The notes: a model not told the origin generated them from the sequence alone. A stretch of 64,000 nucleotides of DNA from Actinomadura mexicana (GCF_900188105.1 NZ_FZNP01000003.1:310001-374000); one strand, 5' to 3'. Shown: positions 21,445-32,837, numbered from the stretch's first letter. Numbers and translations: made by a program.

Positions 21445-22389
21445 ATGCGAGCCATCGCCGTGTCGGAGTACGGCGCCACGCCGGCGCTCATGAACCTGCC
21501 GCGCCCCGAGCCGGGGCCCGGCGAGATCCTGGTGCGAGTGATCGCCGCCGGGCTGAACCCGCTGGACTGGAAGATCGCCGAAGGCATGCTCAAGGACTCC
21601 GTCGACGTGCCGTTCCCGCTGATCCTCGGCCGGGACGGCGCGGGCGTCGTGGAGGAGGCCGGTGAGGGCGTGACCCGGCTGCGGCACGGCGAGCAGGTCT
21701 TCGGTGCCTTCGCCATGGTGGACCGGGGGCTCGGCAGCTACGCCGAGTACGCCCTCGTCCGCGAGGACGGCCCGGTCGCGAGGATGCCGGATGGGATGAT
21801 CTACACGCAGGCGGCCGCGGTGCCGACCGCGAGCGCGACCGCGCTCGCCATGGTCGACCAGGCGCGGATCGACACCGGCCAGACCGTCCTCGTGGTGGGC
21901 GCGACCGGCGGCGTCGGGCAGGGCGCGGTGCAGCTCGCCTCCCGCGCGGGCGCCAAGGTCATCGCGACCGCACGCGACGACATGGCGGGCACGATGCGGC
22001 GCCTCGGCGCCGACGAGACCGTCGACCACTCCGCGGGTGACCTCAACCGGCAGGTGCTCGCCGTCCACTCGGACGGGATCGACGCCGTCCTGGACATGGT
22101 CGGCGACACCCGTTCGGCCGAGCACCTCATGCAGCTGCTCCGGCCCGGCGGCACCTACATCTCCACCACCTGGTCGGTGAACCCCGACTCCCTTGAGGCC
22201 AAGGGGCTGCGCGGCGTCAACTTCCAGGGGCAGCCGTCCGCCGAGCTGCTGGACCGCCTCTCCGACCTGATCGACGCGGGCGCGCTGCGCGTCCGGGTCG
22301 AGCGGGAGGTTCCGCTGGAGCAGGCGGCCGAAGCCCTGGCCGGCAACCGGTTGGGCGGCGCCCGCGGCAAGACCGTCCTGCGCATCTGA
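21445..22389 (+). CDS. Zinc-independent NADP quinone oxidoreductase (MDR family)
   Basis: 314 residues. An N-terminal GroES-like fold (GEILVRVIAAGLNPLDWKI) is followed by a Rossmann domain with VVGATGGVGQGAVQLA near residues 152-167. The catalytic and structural zinc cysteines of alcohol dehydrogenases are absent, so it belongs with the zeta-crystallin-type quinone or enone reductases using NADPH. It is cytoplasmic. It stands alone between the PBP gene and the small coiled-coil gene. A nine-base direct repeat AGATCGACA occurs twice just upstream (21377 and 21391) and could be a regulatory site. Confidence 0.88.
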   Translation: MRAIAVSEYGATPALMNLPRPEPGPGEILVRVIAAGLNPLDWKIAEGMLKDSVDVPFPLILGRDGAGVVEEAGEGVTRLRHGEQVFGAFAMVDRGLGSYAEYALVREDGPVARMPDGMIYTQAAAVPTASATALAMVDQARIDTGQTVLVVGATGGVGQGAVQLASRAGAKVIATARDDMAGTMRRLGADETVDHSAGDLNRQVLAVHSDGIDAVLDMVGDTRSAEHLMQLLRPGGTYISTTWSVNPDSLEAKGLRGVNFQGQPSAELLDRLSDLIDAGALRVRVEREVPLEQAAEALAGNRLGGARGKTVLRI

Positions 22390-22449
22390 CGGCGCCGCCG
22401 AGGTGAGGACGGCGCCGATGCGGGCATGCAGAGCCGGAGAGGGAGGCAC

Positions 22450-22668
22450 ATGAACCAGCATGAGACCGCGGACGACCGGCGCGCCCGGCTCCGCGACATC
22501 GAGGAGTCGCTGGAGCGGCTGCGCGCGGACCTTCCCGCACCGTCCGGCGACCCCGCGGACATGGTGGACTCCGGCCAGTACCTCGCCCAGCGCGAGGAGC
22601 TGCAGGGGCAGATCGACCTGCTGGAGGCCGAGCGCGAGCGGCTGCGCGGCGATCTCGGGATGACCTGA
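22450..22668 (+). CDS. Small coiled-coil hypothetical protein
   Basis: 72 residues from ATG 22450, preceded by a strong GGGAGG four bases upstream. The protein is very polar and heptad-like (RLRDIEESLERLRADL ... REELQGQIDLLEAERERL), so two short coiled-coil helices are likely. It has no membrane segment. Actinobacteria often encode such short proteins, but I do not recognise the family. The excellent ribosome binding site and codon usage support it as a real gene. Confidence 0.75.
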   Translation: MNQHETADDRRARLRDIEESLERLRADLPAPSGDPADMVDSGQYLAQREELQGQIDLLEAERERLRGDLGMT

Positions 22669-22672
22669 GCGG

Positions 22673-22709
22673 CCGGGGGCGGCCGGGAACAAAGCCCGGC
22701 CGCCCCCGG
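22673..22709 (+). terminator. 15-bp hairpin between small gene and TPR gene
   Basis: A perfect 15-bp stem (arms 22673-22687 and 22695-22709) closes an AACAAAG loop immediately after the stop of the 72-residue gene. It ends 10 bases before the TPR gene's ATG. It is probably a terminator, but the closeness to the next start allows attenuation or translational masking of that gene. Confidence 0.65.
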
Positions 22710-22719
22710 TTCGGCAGGC

Positions 22720-23076
22720 ATGACCACCTACGAGGAGTTCGAGCGCGCGACGTCGTTCTTCGACGCCCGGGACTACGCGGGCGCGGCGCGCATGCTGGCC
22801 CCGATCGCCGCCGGCGACCCGGGCAACCGCGCCGTGGTCGAGCTGCTCGGCCGCGCCTACTTCCACAGCGCCCAGCTCGGCCGCGCCGAGGAGACGCTCC
22901 GCCGGCTGGTCGAGCTCGACCCGTGCAGCGGCTGGGCCCACGAGGCGCTGGCCCGCACCCTGGAGCGGCGGAGCCGCCCGGACGAGGCCCGCGCCTTCCG
23001 CAGGCTCGCCCGCGCCATGGGCGTCGAGCCCACCGAGGAGATCGAGGTCTCGGTGACCGCCGCCGACCTGGCCTGA
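22720..23076 (+). CDS. Tetratricopeptide-repeat protein
   Basis: 118 residues with about three TPR helix pairs: the segment with ARMLAPIAAGDPGNRAVVELLG, then AYFHSAQLGRAEETLRRLVELDP, then AHEALARTLERRSRPDEARA. The family offers a protein-binding surface and no catalysis. The start ATG 22720 has only GGCAGGC as a possible binding site and directly follows a 15-bp hairpin. It is convergent with the sensor kinase gene. A partner is unknown. Confidence 0.85.
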   Translation: MTTYEEFERATSFFDARDYAGAARMLAPIAAGDPGNRAVVELLGRAYFHSAQLGRAEETLRRLVELDPCSGWAHEALARTLERRSRPDEARAFRRLARAMGVEPTEEIEVSVTAADLA

Positions 23077-23110
23077 CCCCCGTCCCACGCGGGGAGCCGT
23101 CCGCCCGGGG

Positions 23111-24568
23111 CTACTGCGGGGCGTCGTCGCGGGGGAGGCGCAGGACGAAGCGGGCGCCGGGGACGCCGTCGATGCGGTCGGTGAGGACCAGCGAGCCGCC
23201 GTGCGCCTCGGCGATGTCGCGGGAGATGGCCAGGCCGAGGCCGGTGCCGCCGGCGTCGCGGTGCCGGCCCTCGGCCAGCCGTGCGAACCGGTCGAACACC
23301 CGCTCGCGGTCCTCCGGCGCCACGCCCGTGCCGTCGTCGATCACCTCGACCACCGCGGTGGCGGGCGACTCCGTGCGCAGGATCACCAGGACCTCGTGCT
23401 CGGCGTGCCGGTCGGCGTTGTCGACCAGGTTGGTCAGCAGCCGCGCCAGGTCGCCGCGCCCGCCCCGCACCGTCACCGGACCCTCCGACAGCACCGTCAC
23501 CTGGGCGCGGCGGGGGCGGCGCAGCACCTCCTGGTCGGTGATCTCGGTCAGGTCCACCCGCTCGCGGGGGGAGGTGCGGTCGGCGTCGAGCCGGGCGAGC
23601 GAGAGCAGGTCGTCCACCACCGCCGACAGCCGCTCGGTGTTGACCAGGATGGCGCGCAGCGCGGCGGGGACGTCGGCGTCCTCCGGGGCCGACATCGCCA
23701 GCTCCAGCTCCATGCGCAGCGCGGTGAGCGGGCTGCGCAGCTCGTGCGACACGTCGGAGACGAACGCGCGCTGCCGCGCGACCGCCTCCTCCAGGCGGTC
23801 CAGGGTGGCGTTCACGCTCTCGGCGAGCCGCCCCACCTCGTCGCGGCGGGGCGGCTGCGGGACGCGGCGCTCCAGGTCCGTGACGGTGATCTCGTCCAGG
23901 TCCCGGCGGATCCGGTCGACCGGACGCAGCGCCCGGCTCACCGACAGCCACGTCCCGTAGCCGGCGAGAAAGGTGAGAAGCGGGACGCCGAGCATGATCA
24001 GCACCCCGATCGCCGGGCGCGGCAGCGGCCCCGGCACGGGGCTCAGCGAGTAGACGTACAGCGCGTCCGGGCCGAAGCCCACCCGGCGCTCGACGACCAC
24101 GAAGCAGCGGCCGCCCGGCGCGTCGATGCCGCACCGCTGCCCGACCCGGCGCTCCTCGAACGGCGACGGCGGCGGGAACCGGACCCTGGCGCGGCCCTGC
24201 ATCCGCGGCGTGGCCGCGACCACGTGGCCCTGCGGGTTCACCACCTGCTGGAGGATGTCGGTGGTGGGGGAGATGTCCAGGGTCAGCTGCCCGGTCTCGA
24301 TCGCCGTCGCCGTCCGCCGGTTGTCGCGCGTCAGACTCCGCACGAGGTCCTGGTGGGCGTCCTGCCGGAGCTGGACGAGCAGCACCGCGCTCAGCACCGA
24401 CGACAGCACGAACGCGATCAACGAGGCCGTCGCCGTCACCCGGACCCGTATCTCCGGATGGCGCAGCACGGCTCGCCAGATCCAGCCGCTCGGCGACGGC
24501 CGGCGGAGCCGGACGCCTATGACGACCTCCCGGGTGCGCTGCATGTCATGCCAGTACCGGAAGTTCAT
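23111..24568 (-). CDS. Orphan sensor histidine kinase
   Basis: 485 residues from ATG 24568 (an earlier GTG at 24589 is possible). Two transmembrane segments, near residues 43-65 and 185-207, enclose an extracytoplasmic sensor of about 120 residues. HAMP follows (LRPVDRIRRDLDEI), then the H-box FVSDVSHELRSPLTALR near 280, N-box NLVDNADRH, G1 IDDGTGVAPEDRERVF and G2 GGTGLGLAI. It should autophosphorylate and pass phosphate to a response regulator, but none is in this window. It follows the ABC permease on the same strand by 43 bases and so may be co-transcribed with the transporter. Confidence 0.9.
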   Translation of the reverse strand: MNFRYWHDMQRTREVVIGVRLRRPSPSGWIWRAVLRHPEIRVRVTATASLIAFVLSSVLSAVLLVQLRQDAHQDLVRSLTRDNRRTATAIETGQLTLDISPTTDILQQVVNPQGHVVAATPRMQGRARVRFPPPSPFEERRVGQRCGIDAPGGRCFVVVERRVGFGPDALYVYSLSPVPGPLPRPAIGVLIMLGVPLLTFLAGYGTWLSVSRALRPVDRIRRDLDEITVTDLERRVPQPPRRDEVGRLAESVNATLDRLEEAVARQRAFVSDVSHELRSPLTALRMELELAMSAPEDADVPAALRAILVNTERLSAVVDDLLSLARLDADRTSPRERVDLTEITDQEVLRRPRRAQVTVLSEGPVTVRGGRGDLARLLTNLVDNADRHAEHEVLVILRTESPATAVVEVIDDGTGVAPEDRERVFDRFARLAEGRHRDAGGTGLGLAISRDIAEAHGGSLVLTDRIDGVPGARFVLRLPRDDAPQ

Positions 24569-24611
24569 ACCTGAAGCGGCAGGCCCCACCCGGGTCGCCG
24601 GGTAAAGGTTT

Positions 24612-25490
24612 CTAGGACGACCCCTCGTCGAGGCCCCAGCGGCGCCGGATCGCCCCGTCCACCAGACCGAACAGCTGGTCGATGACGATGCCGAGGATCA
24701 GGATCATCAGCATGTAGGAGATCATGTCGGCGGTGTTGTTCAGCTCCCTGGCCTGCGACAGCAGCACGCCGAGCGAGGTCGTGTCGCCGATGATGACCAG
24801 CAGCTCGCCCGCCATCAGGCTGCGCCACGCGAACGCCCAGCCCTGCTTCAGCCCCGCGACGAACGAGGGCAGCGACGCCGGCATGATCAGGTGCCGGTAC
24901 AGCGCGATGCCGCGCAGCCCCATCACCTTCCCCGCGCGCAGCAGGATCGGCGGCGTGTAGTCGACGCCCGTGATCAGCCCGTTGGCGATCGACGGGGCGG
25001 CGCCGAGGATCACCACGAACAGGATCGCGCTCTCGCTGAGCCGGAACAGCAGGATGGCGAGCGGGAACCAGGCGATCGACGGCATCGTCTGCAGGCCGGT
25101 GATCAGCGACCCGAACGCCCGGCGCAGCACCCGGAACCGCGCCACGAGCGCGCCGACCACCACGCCGACGGCCACCGCGAAGGCGAATCCGACGACGGCC
25201 CGCCGCAGCGTCAGCGCGACGGCCTCCCAGAACCGCGCCGAGGTGAGCTGGTCCCAGAACACCGGGAGCGTATCCCGGGGGCCGGGGAGCACCCACGGCT
25301 CCTTCCAGCCGCTCCAAACGACCAGCTGCCAGGCCGCGAGCGCGATCAGCACGGCCGCGACCATCGGCCACAGCGACGACCACGCCCGCTGGAGGAGCCG
25401 GGTGCGGGTCGTGCCGCCGAGCTCCAGCGCGTCCAGCCCGGCCAGCTCGCGGTCGAGCCGCGCCTCGCCCTTCACCGTGTCATGCGCCAT
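24612..25490 (-). CDS. ABC transporter permease, sulfonate/nitrate/taurine type
   Basis: 292 residues with six predicted membrane spans and the BPD-type EAA loop (AGKVMGLRGIALYRHLIMPASLPSF) that docks to the ATPase. This is the SsuC/TauC/ThiX-like permease subfamily. The ATG at 25490 overlaps the end of the ATPase gene by 11 bases, so it is the third gene of the binding protein-ATPase-permease operon. The substrate is uncertain: aliphatic sulfonates are likeliest by family, but nitrate, taurine or thiamin-precursor importers look similar. Confidence 0.9.
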   Translation of the reverse strand: MAHDTVKGEARLDRELAGLDALELGGTTRTRLLQRAWSSLWPMVAAVLIALAAWQLVVWSGWKEPWVLPGPRDTLPVFWDQLTSARFWEAVALTLRRAVVGFAFAVAVGVVVGALVARFRVLRRAFGSLITGLQTMPSIAWFPLAILLFRLSESAILFVVILGAAPSIANGLITGVDYTPPILLRAGKVMGLRGIALYRHLIMPASLPSFVAGLKQGWAFAWRSLMAGELLVIIGDTTSLGVLLSQARELNNTADMISYMLMILILGIVIDQLFGLVDGAIRRRWGLDEGSS

Positions 25491-26252
25491 GCCGGACGAC
25501 CTCCTCGCGCAGCCGGTCGGTGATGGTCCCGGCCAGGGTGGCGACCTCGGGGGAGTCGATCCGCCGCGGCCGCTCCATCGGGACGGGGAACTCCTCGACG
25601 ACCCGGCCGGGCCGGCTGCTGAGCAGCACCACCCGGTCGCCGAGCCGCACCGCCTCCCTGACGTTGTGGGTGACGAACAGCACGGTCAGGGCGCGCTCCC
25701 GCCAGATCCGCTCGATCTCGTCGTGCAGCAGGTCGCGGGTCATCGCGTCGAGCGCGCCGAACGGCTCGTCCATCAGCAGGACGGTCCCCTGCCCCTCGCC
25801 GGCGTCGTCCTCGGTGAGGGCCAGGGCGCGGGCCAGCGCGACCCGCTGCCGCATGCCGCCCGACAGCTGGTGCGGGCGCCTGCCCGCGAACCCGCCGAGG
25901 TGCACCGAGTCGAGCAGCCGGCCCGCCCGGCTCCGCCGCTCGCCCCGGGGGACGCCGCGCGTCTTCAGGGCGAGTTCGAGGTTGCCGGTCACCGTCAGCC
26001 ACGGGAACAGCGCGGGCTCCTGGAACATCAGCGCGACCCGCGCGCCGTCCTTGTCGATCGTCCCGGCGCTCGGCCGGTCGAGGTCGGCGACCAGGTTGAG
26101 CAGCGTGCTCTTGCCGCAGCCGGACGCGCCGACCAGGCACACGAACTCGCCCGGCGCCACGTCCAGGGAGACCTTGTCGAGCGCGAGGAGCGCGGAGCCG
26201 CCCGTCCCGAACGCCTTGGAGACCTCGCTGAGGCGGACCGCCGTGTCCGCGG

Positions 26253-26256
<4 letters not shown>
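25480..26256 (-). CDS. ABC transporter ATP-binding protein, sulfonate type
   Basis: 258 residues. Start ATG 26256 was chosen because it forms an ATGA overlap with the stop of the binding-protein gene. Walker A GASGCGKST near residue 44, Q-loop (LMFQEPALFPW), signature LSGGMRQRVALARAL, Walker B VLLMDEPFGALD and H-loop VTHNV are all intact. It energises import across the membrane together with the adjacent permease. An acidic insert (TEDDAGEGQGT) between signature and Walker B is unusual, but such short inserts occur in actinobacterial SsuB homologues. Confidence 0.93.
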
Positions 26257-28816
<2,560 letters not shown>

Positions 28817-28890
28817 GCCGCGTGACCCGGCGGGGCGGCGTCCCCGCCGGGCACCGGGTTCCGGCAGCCGAGCCACAGGCAGGGGACACG

Positions 28891-29340
28891 ATGGCGCAGG
28901 GCGACGACCACGAGACCGGCCGCGGACCGGGCGAGCACGGGGCGCGGGGCGGCCGGACCCGCCGCTCGAACCCGGCGCTGACGAGCCGCGCCGCCATCCT
29001 GGCGGTCGTGATGTGCGCGATCGCGCTGAGCCTCGCCTACCCTGTCCGTGAGTACATCGCCCAGCGCAAGGAGATCGCCGACCTGCGCCGCCAGGAGGCG
29101 GTCTCCCGCCGCCAGGTCGAGATCCTCGCCCAACGCAAGCAACAGCTGGGCGACAAGTCGTACATTGAGCGTGAGGCGACGCGGCGGCTCCATTACTGTC
29201 GTCCTGACGTGAAGTGCTACATCGTCCTGGACGGCGGAGAAGGGGACGGGAAGCAGTCCCGCAGGGGCGGAACGGAGAGCAGGCCGCCCTGGTACGAGAC
29301 GCTGTGGCGGTCGGTGGAGGCCGCCGACAGGCCCCGCTGA
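28891..29340 (+). CDS. FtsB/DivIC-family septum formation initiator
   Basis: 149 residues from ATG 28891, AGGGG upstream. A basic cytoplasmic tail, one transmembrane segment near 35-55 and an extracytoplasmic coiled coil (YIAQRKEIADLRRQEAVSRR) are followed by the family's conserved YIEREATRRLHYCRPDVKCYIV. Such bitopic proteins scaffold the divisome with FtsL/FtsQ-type partners. It lies 74 bases after enolase, its usual neighbour in actinobacteria. Confidence 0.9.
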   Translation: MAQGDDHETGRGPGEHGARGGRTRRSNPALTSRAAILAVVMCAIALSLAYPVREYIAQRKEIADLRRQEAVSRRQVEILAQRKQQLGDKSYIEREATRRLHYCRPDVKCYIVLDGGEGDGKQSRRGGTESRPPWYETLWRSVEAADRPR

Positions 29341-29391
29341 CGTTCCTTGAGGCGCGGAGGAGAACGGATCATCGGATCCGCGGGTGGGTAC

Positions 29392-29928
29392 ATGATCGAT
29401 TCACGTGACACGGCCGCGGTGGCGGCCCAGCTCGGGCGCGAACCGCGCGGCGTGCGCCGCGTGGCGGGCCGCTGCCCGTGCGGGCAGCCCGCCGTGATCG
29501 AGACGGCGCCGCGGCTTCCCGACGGGACGCCCTTCCCCACGCTGTTCTACCTGACATGCCCGAAGGCGGCCTCGGCCATCGGGACGCTGGAAGGGAGCGG
29601 CGTCATGCGCGACATGCAGGCCAGGCTCGCCGACGACCCGTCCCTGGCGGCCGAGTACGCCGCCGCCCACGAGGACTACCTGCGCCGCCGCGACGAGGCC
29701 GCCCGCGAGGACGGCGTCGAACCGCTTCCCGAGGGCATGCAGAGCGCCGGCGGAATGCCGGAGCGCGTCAAGTGCCTGCACGCCCTCGCCGCGCACGAGC
29801 TGGCGGTGCCGGGCGTCAACCCGTTCGGCCGCGAGGCCCTGGACGCGCTGCCCGACTGGTGGCGCTCGGGGCCCTGCGTCCAGACCGAACCTGTCGAAGC
29901 GGAACCTGAACCGGGGGAGGCGCGGTGA
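29392..29928 (+). CDS. DUF501 domain protein
   Basis: 178 residues from ATG 29392. The DUF501 core is clear: RRVAGRCPCGQPAVIETAPRL, TLFYLTCPKAASAIGTLE, and PERVKCLHALAAHELAVPGVNPFG. Conserved Cys pairs suggest a metal site, but no function is established. Start choice is odd. A near-perfect GGAGGAG lies at 29356-29362, about 30 bases upstream, where the frame offers only ATC at suitable spacing. The end overlaps ppx by four bases (GTGA), so the two are translationally coupled. Confidence 0.88.
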   Translation: MIDSRDTAAVAAQLGREPRGVRRVAGRCPCGQPAVIETAPRLPDGTPFPTLFYLTCPKAASAIGTLEGSGVMRDMQARLADDPSLAAEYAAAHEDYLRRRDEAAREDGVEPLPEGMQSAGGMPERVKCLHALAAHELAVPGVNPFGREALDALPDWWRSGPCVQTEPVEAEPEPGEAR

Positions 29929-30872
29929 CGCGCGTCGCGGCCGTCGACTGCGGGACCAACTCGGTCCGCCTGCTGATCGCCGACATCGCGGCCGGAGGCG
30001 GTGAGGGCGCCGCCACCCTGACCGACGTCGAGCGCCGGATGGAGATCGTCCGGCTGGGGGAGGGCGTCGACCAGACCGGGCGGCTGTCGCCCGCCGCGCT
30101 GGAGCGCACCTTCACCGCGATGCGCGGGTACGCCGAGCTGATCGAGCGGCACGGCGACGGGCACGGGCCGGTCAAGACCCGGGTGGTGGCGACCAGCGCG
30201 ACCCGCGACGCCGCCAACCGAACCGACTTCGTCAGCGGCGTCGTCGACATCTTCGGCGTCGTCCCCGAGGTGATCAGCGGGGACGAGGAGGCCGGGCTGT
30301 CGTTCACCGGCGCCACCCGCGAGCTGGCGAAGCTGCGCCCCGCCCGCCCCTACCTTGTCGTCGACATCGGCGGCGGGTCCACCGAGATCGTGCTCGGCAG
30401 CTCCTCGGCGGACGCGGCCCGCTCCATCGACATCGGCTGCGTGCGGATGACCGAGCGGCACCTGAAGGACGACCCGCCCTCGCCCGAGCAGATCTCCAAC
30501 GCCGCCGCCGACATCGACACCGCGCTCGCCACCGTCCGGGAGACCGTCCCGGTCGACGAGGCGCGCACCCTCGTGGGGCTCGCCGGTTCCGTCACCACGG
30601 TCGCCGGCATCGCGCTCGACCTGCCGCGCTACGAGCCGGACCGCATCCACCTGGCGCGGATCACCGCCGGCCAGGTGCACGAGGTGACGCGGCGGCTGCT
30701 GCACGCGACCCGCGCCGAGCGCGCCGAGTTCGGCGTCATGCACCCCGGCCGCGTCGACGTGATCGGCGCGGGCGCGCTCATCCTCGACCGCATCATGCGC
30801 GAGTACGGGTTCGGGGCCGTCGTCGTCAGCGAGCACGACATCCTCGACGGCATCGCCTGGTCGCTGGTCTGA
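29925..30872 (+). CDS. ppx: Ppx/GppA exopolyphosphatase-family phosphatase
   Basis: 315 residues, GTG start overlapping the DUF501 stop. It belongs to the ASKHA fold with phosphate-1 AAVDCGTNSVRLLIAD and phosphate-2 VVDIGGGSTEIVLGS motifs and a short C-terminal domain, as in actinobacterial Ppx1/Ppx2 proteins of about 310 residues. It removes terminal phosphate from polyphosphate or converts pppGpp to ppGpp, linking the cluster to phosphate storage and stringent response. Which of the two activities applies is not decided by sequence. Confidence 0.93.
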   Translation: MTRVAAVDCGTNSVRLLIADIAAGGGEGAATLTDVERRMEIVRLGEGVDQTGRLSPAALERTFTAMRGYAELIERHGDGHGPVKTRVVATSATRDAANRTDFVSGVVDIFGVVPEVISGDEEAGLSFTGATRELAKLRPARPYLVVDIGGGSTEIVLGSSSADAARSIDIGCVRMTERHLKDDPPSPEQISNAAADIDTALATVRETVPVDEARTLVGLAGSVTTVAGIALDLPRYEPDRIHLARITAGQVHEVTRRLLHATRAERAEFGVMHPGRVDVIGAGALILDRIMREYGFGAVVVSEHDILDGIAWSLV

Positions 30873-30880
30873 CCGCCCTC

Positions 30881-30906
30881 GCGCCGGGCGTCCCCCCGTC
30901 CGGCGC
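30881..30906. terminator. Hairpin between convergent ppx and DUF2510 genes
   Basis: GCGCCGG (30881-30887) pairs with CCGGCGC (30900-30906) around a 12-base loop, nine bases after the ppx stop. It is modest in strength but well placed for both convergent genes. Confidence 0.45.
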
Positions 30907-30911
30907 CCCTG

Positions 30912-30948
30912 GTACCTGAGCCGGGACGGCTAGTACCTGAGCCGGGAC
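30912..30948. repeat. 16-bp direct repeat at 3' end of DUF2510 gene
   Basis: GTACCTGAGCCGGGAC occurs at 30912-30927 and 30933-30948, 21 bases apart. The second copy encodes the last residues (SRLRY) of the minus-strand gene. The first lies just beyond its stop, so the gene's tail appears to have been duplicated. Confidence 0.85.
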
Positions 30949-31706
30949 AGCAGCGCGGGGATCAGCACCGCGTTCGGGTTCTGCTGCGGGACGTAGAGGA
31001 TCGGCGTGGTGCCGCCGGCCTGCTGGATCCAGACCCGGCCCCGGTCGACGGTCGCGGCGGAGATCGACGACCAGCTCAGCGACACCCGGTTGCCGCGCAC
31101 GCCGCCCGGATGGACGGTCAGCCCCTGCGCCACGTCGACCGACTCGCCCGCGCGGACGCGGCCGGCCAGCTCCTCCACGAGCCGCGGCTCCGCGTGCTCC
31201 TGGCAGAGCTGGATCAGCCGCCCCCAGACGCGCTCCGGCTCGCCGTCCGGCCCCGGCGCGCGGCCGGGCAGCGCGCCCGGCTCGATGACCACCTCCACGC
31301 GGGGCCCGCCGCGGAACGGGTACCGCCCCGCCTGGAAGACCCACTGGGTGCCGGGGAGGTGGCCCCGGCCCGTCGGGCGCTCCGCCGCCCAGTACGCCAC
31401 CCACTCCACGCGCGGCCAGGCGAGCGAGGCGTTCCCGTAGGCGACGCCCTGGTCGTCGGCGTGCAGGTGCAGGCCGCGCACGTTCACGTCCAGGGAGGGG
31501 GCGGACGGAGCGCGGTCCCAGGTCGGCTCCTGCGGGGCGGCGGGGTGCGCCCCGCCCGCGGACCCGGTGCCCCGCCGCTGCTCCCGGCGCGGAAGCCGGG
31601 GCGGGCGGTCGGGCTCGGGGTTCAGCCGCTCGGTCCAGGTCCCCCCGTCCCACCAGCGCAGGCTGGCCGTGCCGTAGGGGTCGGGGTACCAGCCCGGTTG
31701 CGACAC
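30930..31706 (-). CDS. DUF2510-domain protein
   Basis: 258 residues from GTG 31706, chosen because GGAGG lies five bases upstream. The N-terminus is a classic DUF2510 motif ([24 protein letters not shown]), found at the ends of many actinobacterial membrane or secreted proteins. The middle is Pro/Arg-rich. From about residue 75 comes a beta-rich domain with PH-like character ([20 protein letters not shown] ... [21 protein letters not shown]). No transmembrane segment or catalytic motif is present. Function is unknown. It is convergent with ppx. Confidence 0.82.
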   Translation of the reverse strand: MSQPGWYPDPYGTASLRWWDGGTWTERLNPEPDRPPRLPRREQRRGTGSAGGAHPAAPQEPTWDRAPSAPSLDVNVRGLHLHADDQGVAYGNASLAWPRVEWVAYWAAERPTGRGHLPGTQWVFQAGRYPFRGGPRVEVVIEPGALPGRAPGPDGEPERVWGRLIQLCQEHAEPRLVEELAGRVRAGESVDVAQGLTVHPGGVRGNRVSLSWSSISAATVDRGRVWIQQAGGTTPILYVPQQNPNAVLIPALLSRLRY

Positions 31707-31846
31707 TCCTGCCTCCCGCTTCGCACGACACGCGTGCCGAGACACCCGCCTCCCCGACCGGCGAACGCATCGTACCGACCGGACCCGCCTCCCACCGGCC
31801 ATGGGCGGAACCCGGCCACTGGCCGTGGCGTGGGACGATCGGTGGT

Positions 31847-32668
31847 ATGCCGCCCGCCAACCCTCCGTTCGTGCCGCCCGGGTCAGGGTGGCCGGAAGAC
31901 CCCGCCGCCCCCGCGACCCCCGTCGCGCACGGCGCCGGCGAGGTCGCCGAGCTGGCCGCCGGGGCGCCGGATCTGCGCGAGCTGTGCGCCCGCCAGTCGG
32001 TGTGCCGCGCCTGCGACCGGCTCGTGGAGTGGCGGGAGAAGGTCGCCGTCCAGCGCCGCCGGGCGTTCGCGGACGAGCGTTACTGGGGCCGTCCCGTCGC
32101 CGGATGGGGCGACGAGCGGCCGCGCATCCTGATCGTCGGGCTGGCCCCCGCCGCGCACGGCGGCAACCGCACCGGCCGCATCTTCACCGGCGACCGCTCG
32201 GGCGACTGGCTGTTCGCGTCCCTGCACCGGGTCGGGCTGGCGGCCCGGCCGACCAGCGTCCGCGCGGGCGACGGGCAGCGGCTGATAGGCGCGCGGATGG
32301 CGGCGACCGTCCGGTGCGCCCCGCCCGACAACAAGCCGACGCCCCTGGAGCGGACGACCTGCCTGCCGTGGCTCGCGCGCGAGGTCGAGCAGGTCGCCCC
32401 GAGCGTGCGCTGCGTGGTGTGCCTCGGCGGGTTCGCCTGGCAGGGCGTGTGGCCCGCCCTCGAGCAGGCCGGGTACGCGGTGCCGCGCCCCCGGCCGAAG
32501 TTCGGCCACGGCGCCGAGGCCGAGCTGGCTCCACCGCCGTCGGCGTCCCGGCGCGACCCCGTCCTGCTCCTGGGCAGCTACCACCCCAGCCAGCAGAACA
32601 CCTTCACCGGCCGTGTCACCGAGGACATGCTGGACGCGGTCTTCATCCGCGCCCGCGACTTCCACTAG
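31847..32668 (+). CDS. Family 5 uracil-DNA glycosylase (UDGb-like)
   Basis: 273 residues. Motif 1 reads [19 protein letters not shown], with Ala-Ala-His where other UDG families carry a catalytic Asp or Asn, diagnostic of family 5. Motif 3 is [13 protein letters not shown]. Cysteines at SVCRACDRL and at MAATVRC ... TTCLPWL are spaced as iron-sulfur ligands. It excises uracil and other deaminated bases from DNA. The ATG has no Shine-Dalgarno. GACGAT seven bases before the ATG resembles a -10, so a leaderless message is possible. It is divergent from the DUF2510 gene. Confidence 0.92.
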   Translation: MPPANPPFVPPGSGWPEDPAAPATPVAHGAGEVAELAAGAPDLRELCARQSVCRACDRLVEWREKVAVQRRRAFADERYWGRPVAGWGDERPRILIVGLAPAAHGGNRTGRIFTGDRSGDWLFASLHRVGLAARPTSVRAGDGQRLIGARMAATVRCAPPDNKPTPLERTTCLPWLAREVEQVAPSVRCVVCLGGFAWQGVWPALEQAGYAVPRPRPKFGHGAEAELAPPPSASRRDPVLLLGSYHPSQQNTFTGRVTEDMLDAVFIRARDFH

Positions 32669-32687
32669 GCCGGAGGGGGCGTGGCGA

Positions 32688-32837
32688 GGGGCGCCAACCG
32701 GGGAGAGCCGCCTCCACGAAGAGTTCGACTGCGAGGCAGGGCCGTGGCCAAGCGGCCGTGGCGCGGCGGACCGGCCCCTGCACCGATCCGCCGCCCGCGA
32801 CCGCTTGGCGCCCCCGTCGGGCCCTGACCTCGCAGTC
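32688..32837 (+). promoter_or_regulatory. Long inverted repeat with alternative pairings upstream of ndh
   Basis: GACTGCGAGG (32727-32736) pairs with CCTCGCAGTC (32828-32837), CAGGGCC with GGCCCTG next, and CCAAGCGG (32748-32755) with CCGCTTGG (32801-32808), extended inward by GCGGCGGA/TCCGCC-type pairs. The same 3' segment (32801-32814) also pairs at 13 of 14 positions with 32688-32701. Two exclusive partners for one strand is the layout of an attenuator. It lies after the UDG stop and ends 102 bases before the NADH dehydrogenase start. It could instead be a terminator or a small mobile element remnant. Confidence 0.45.
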
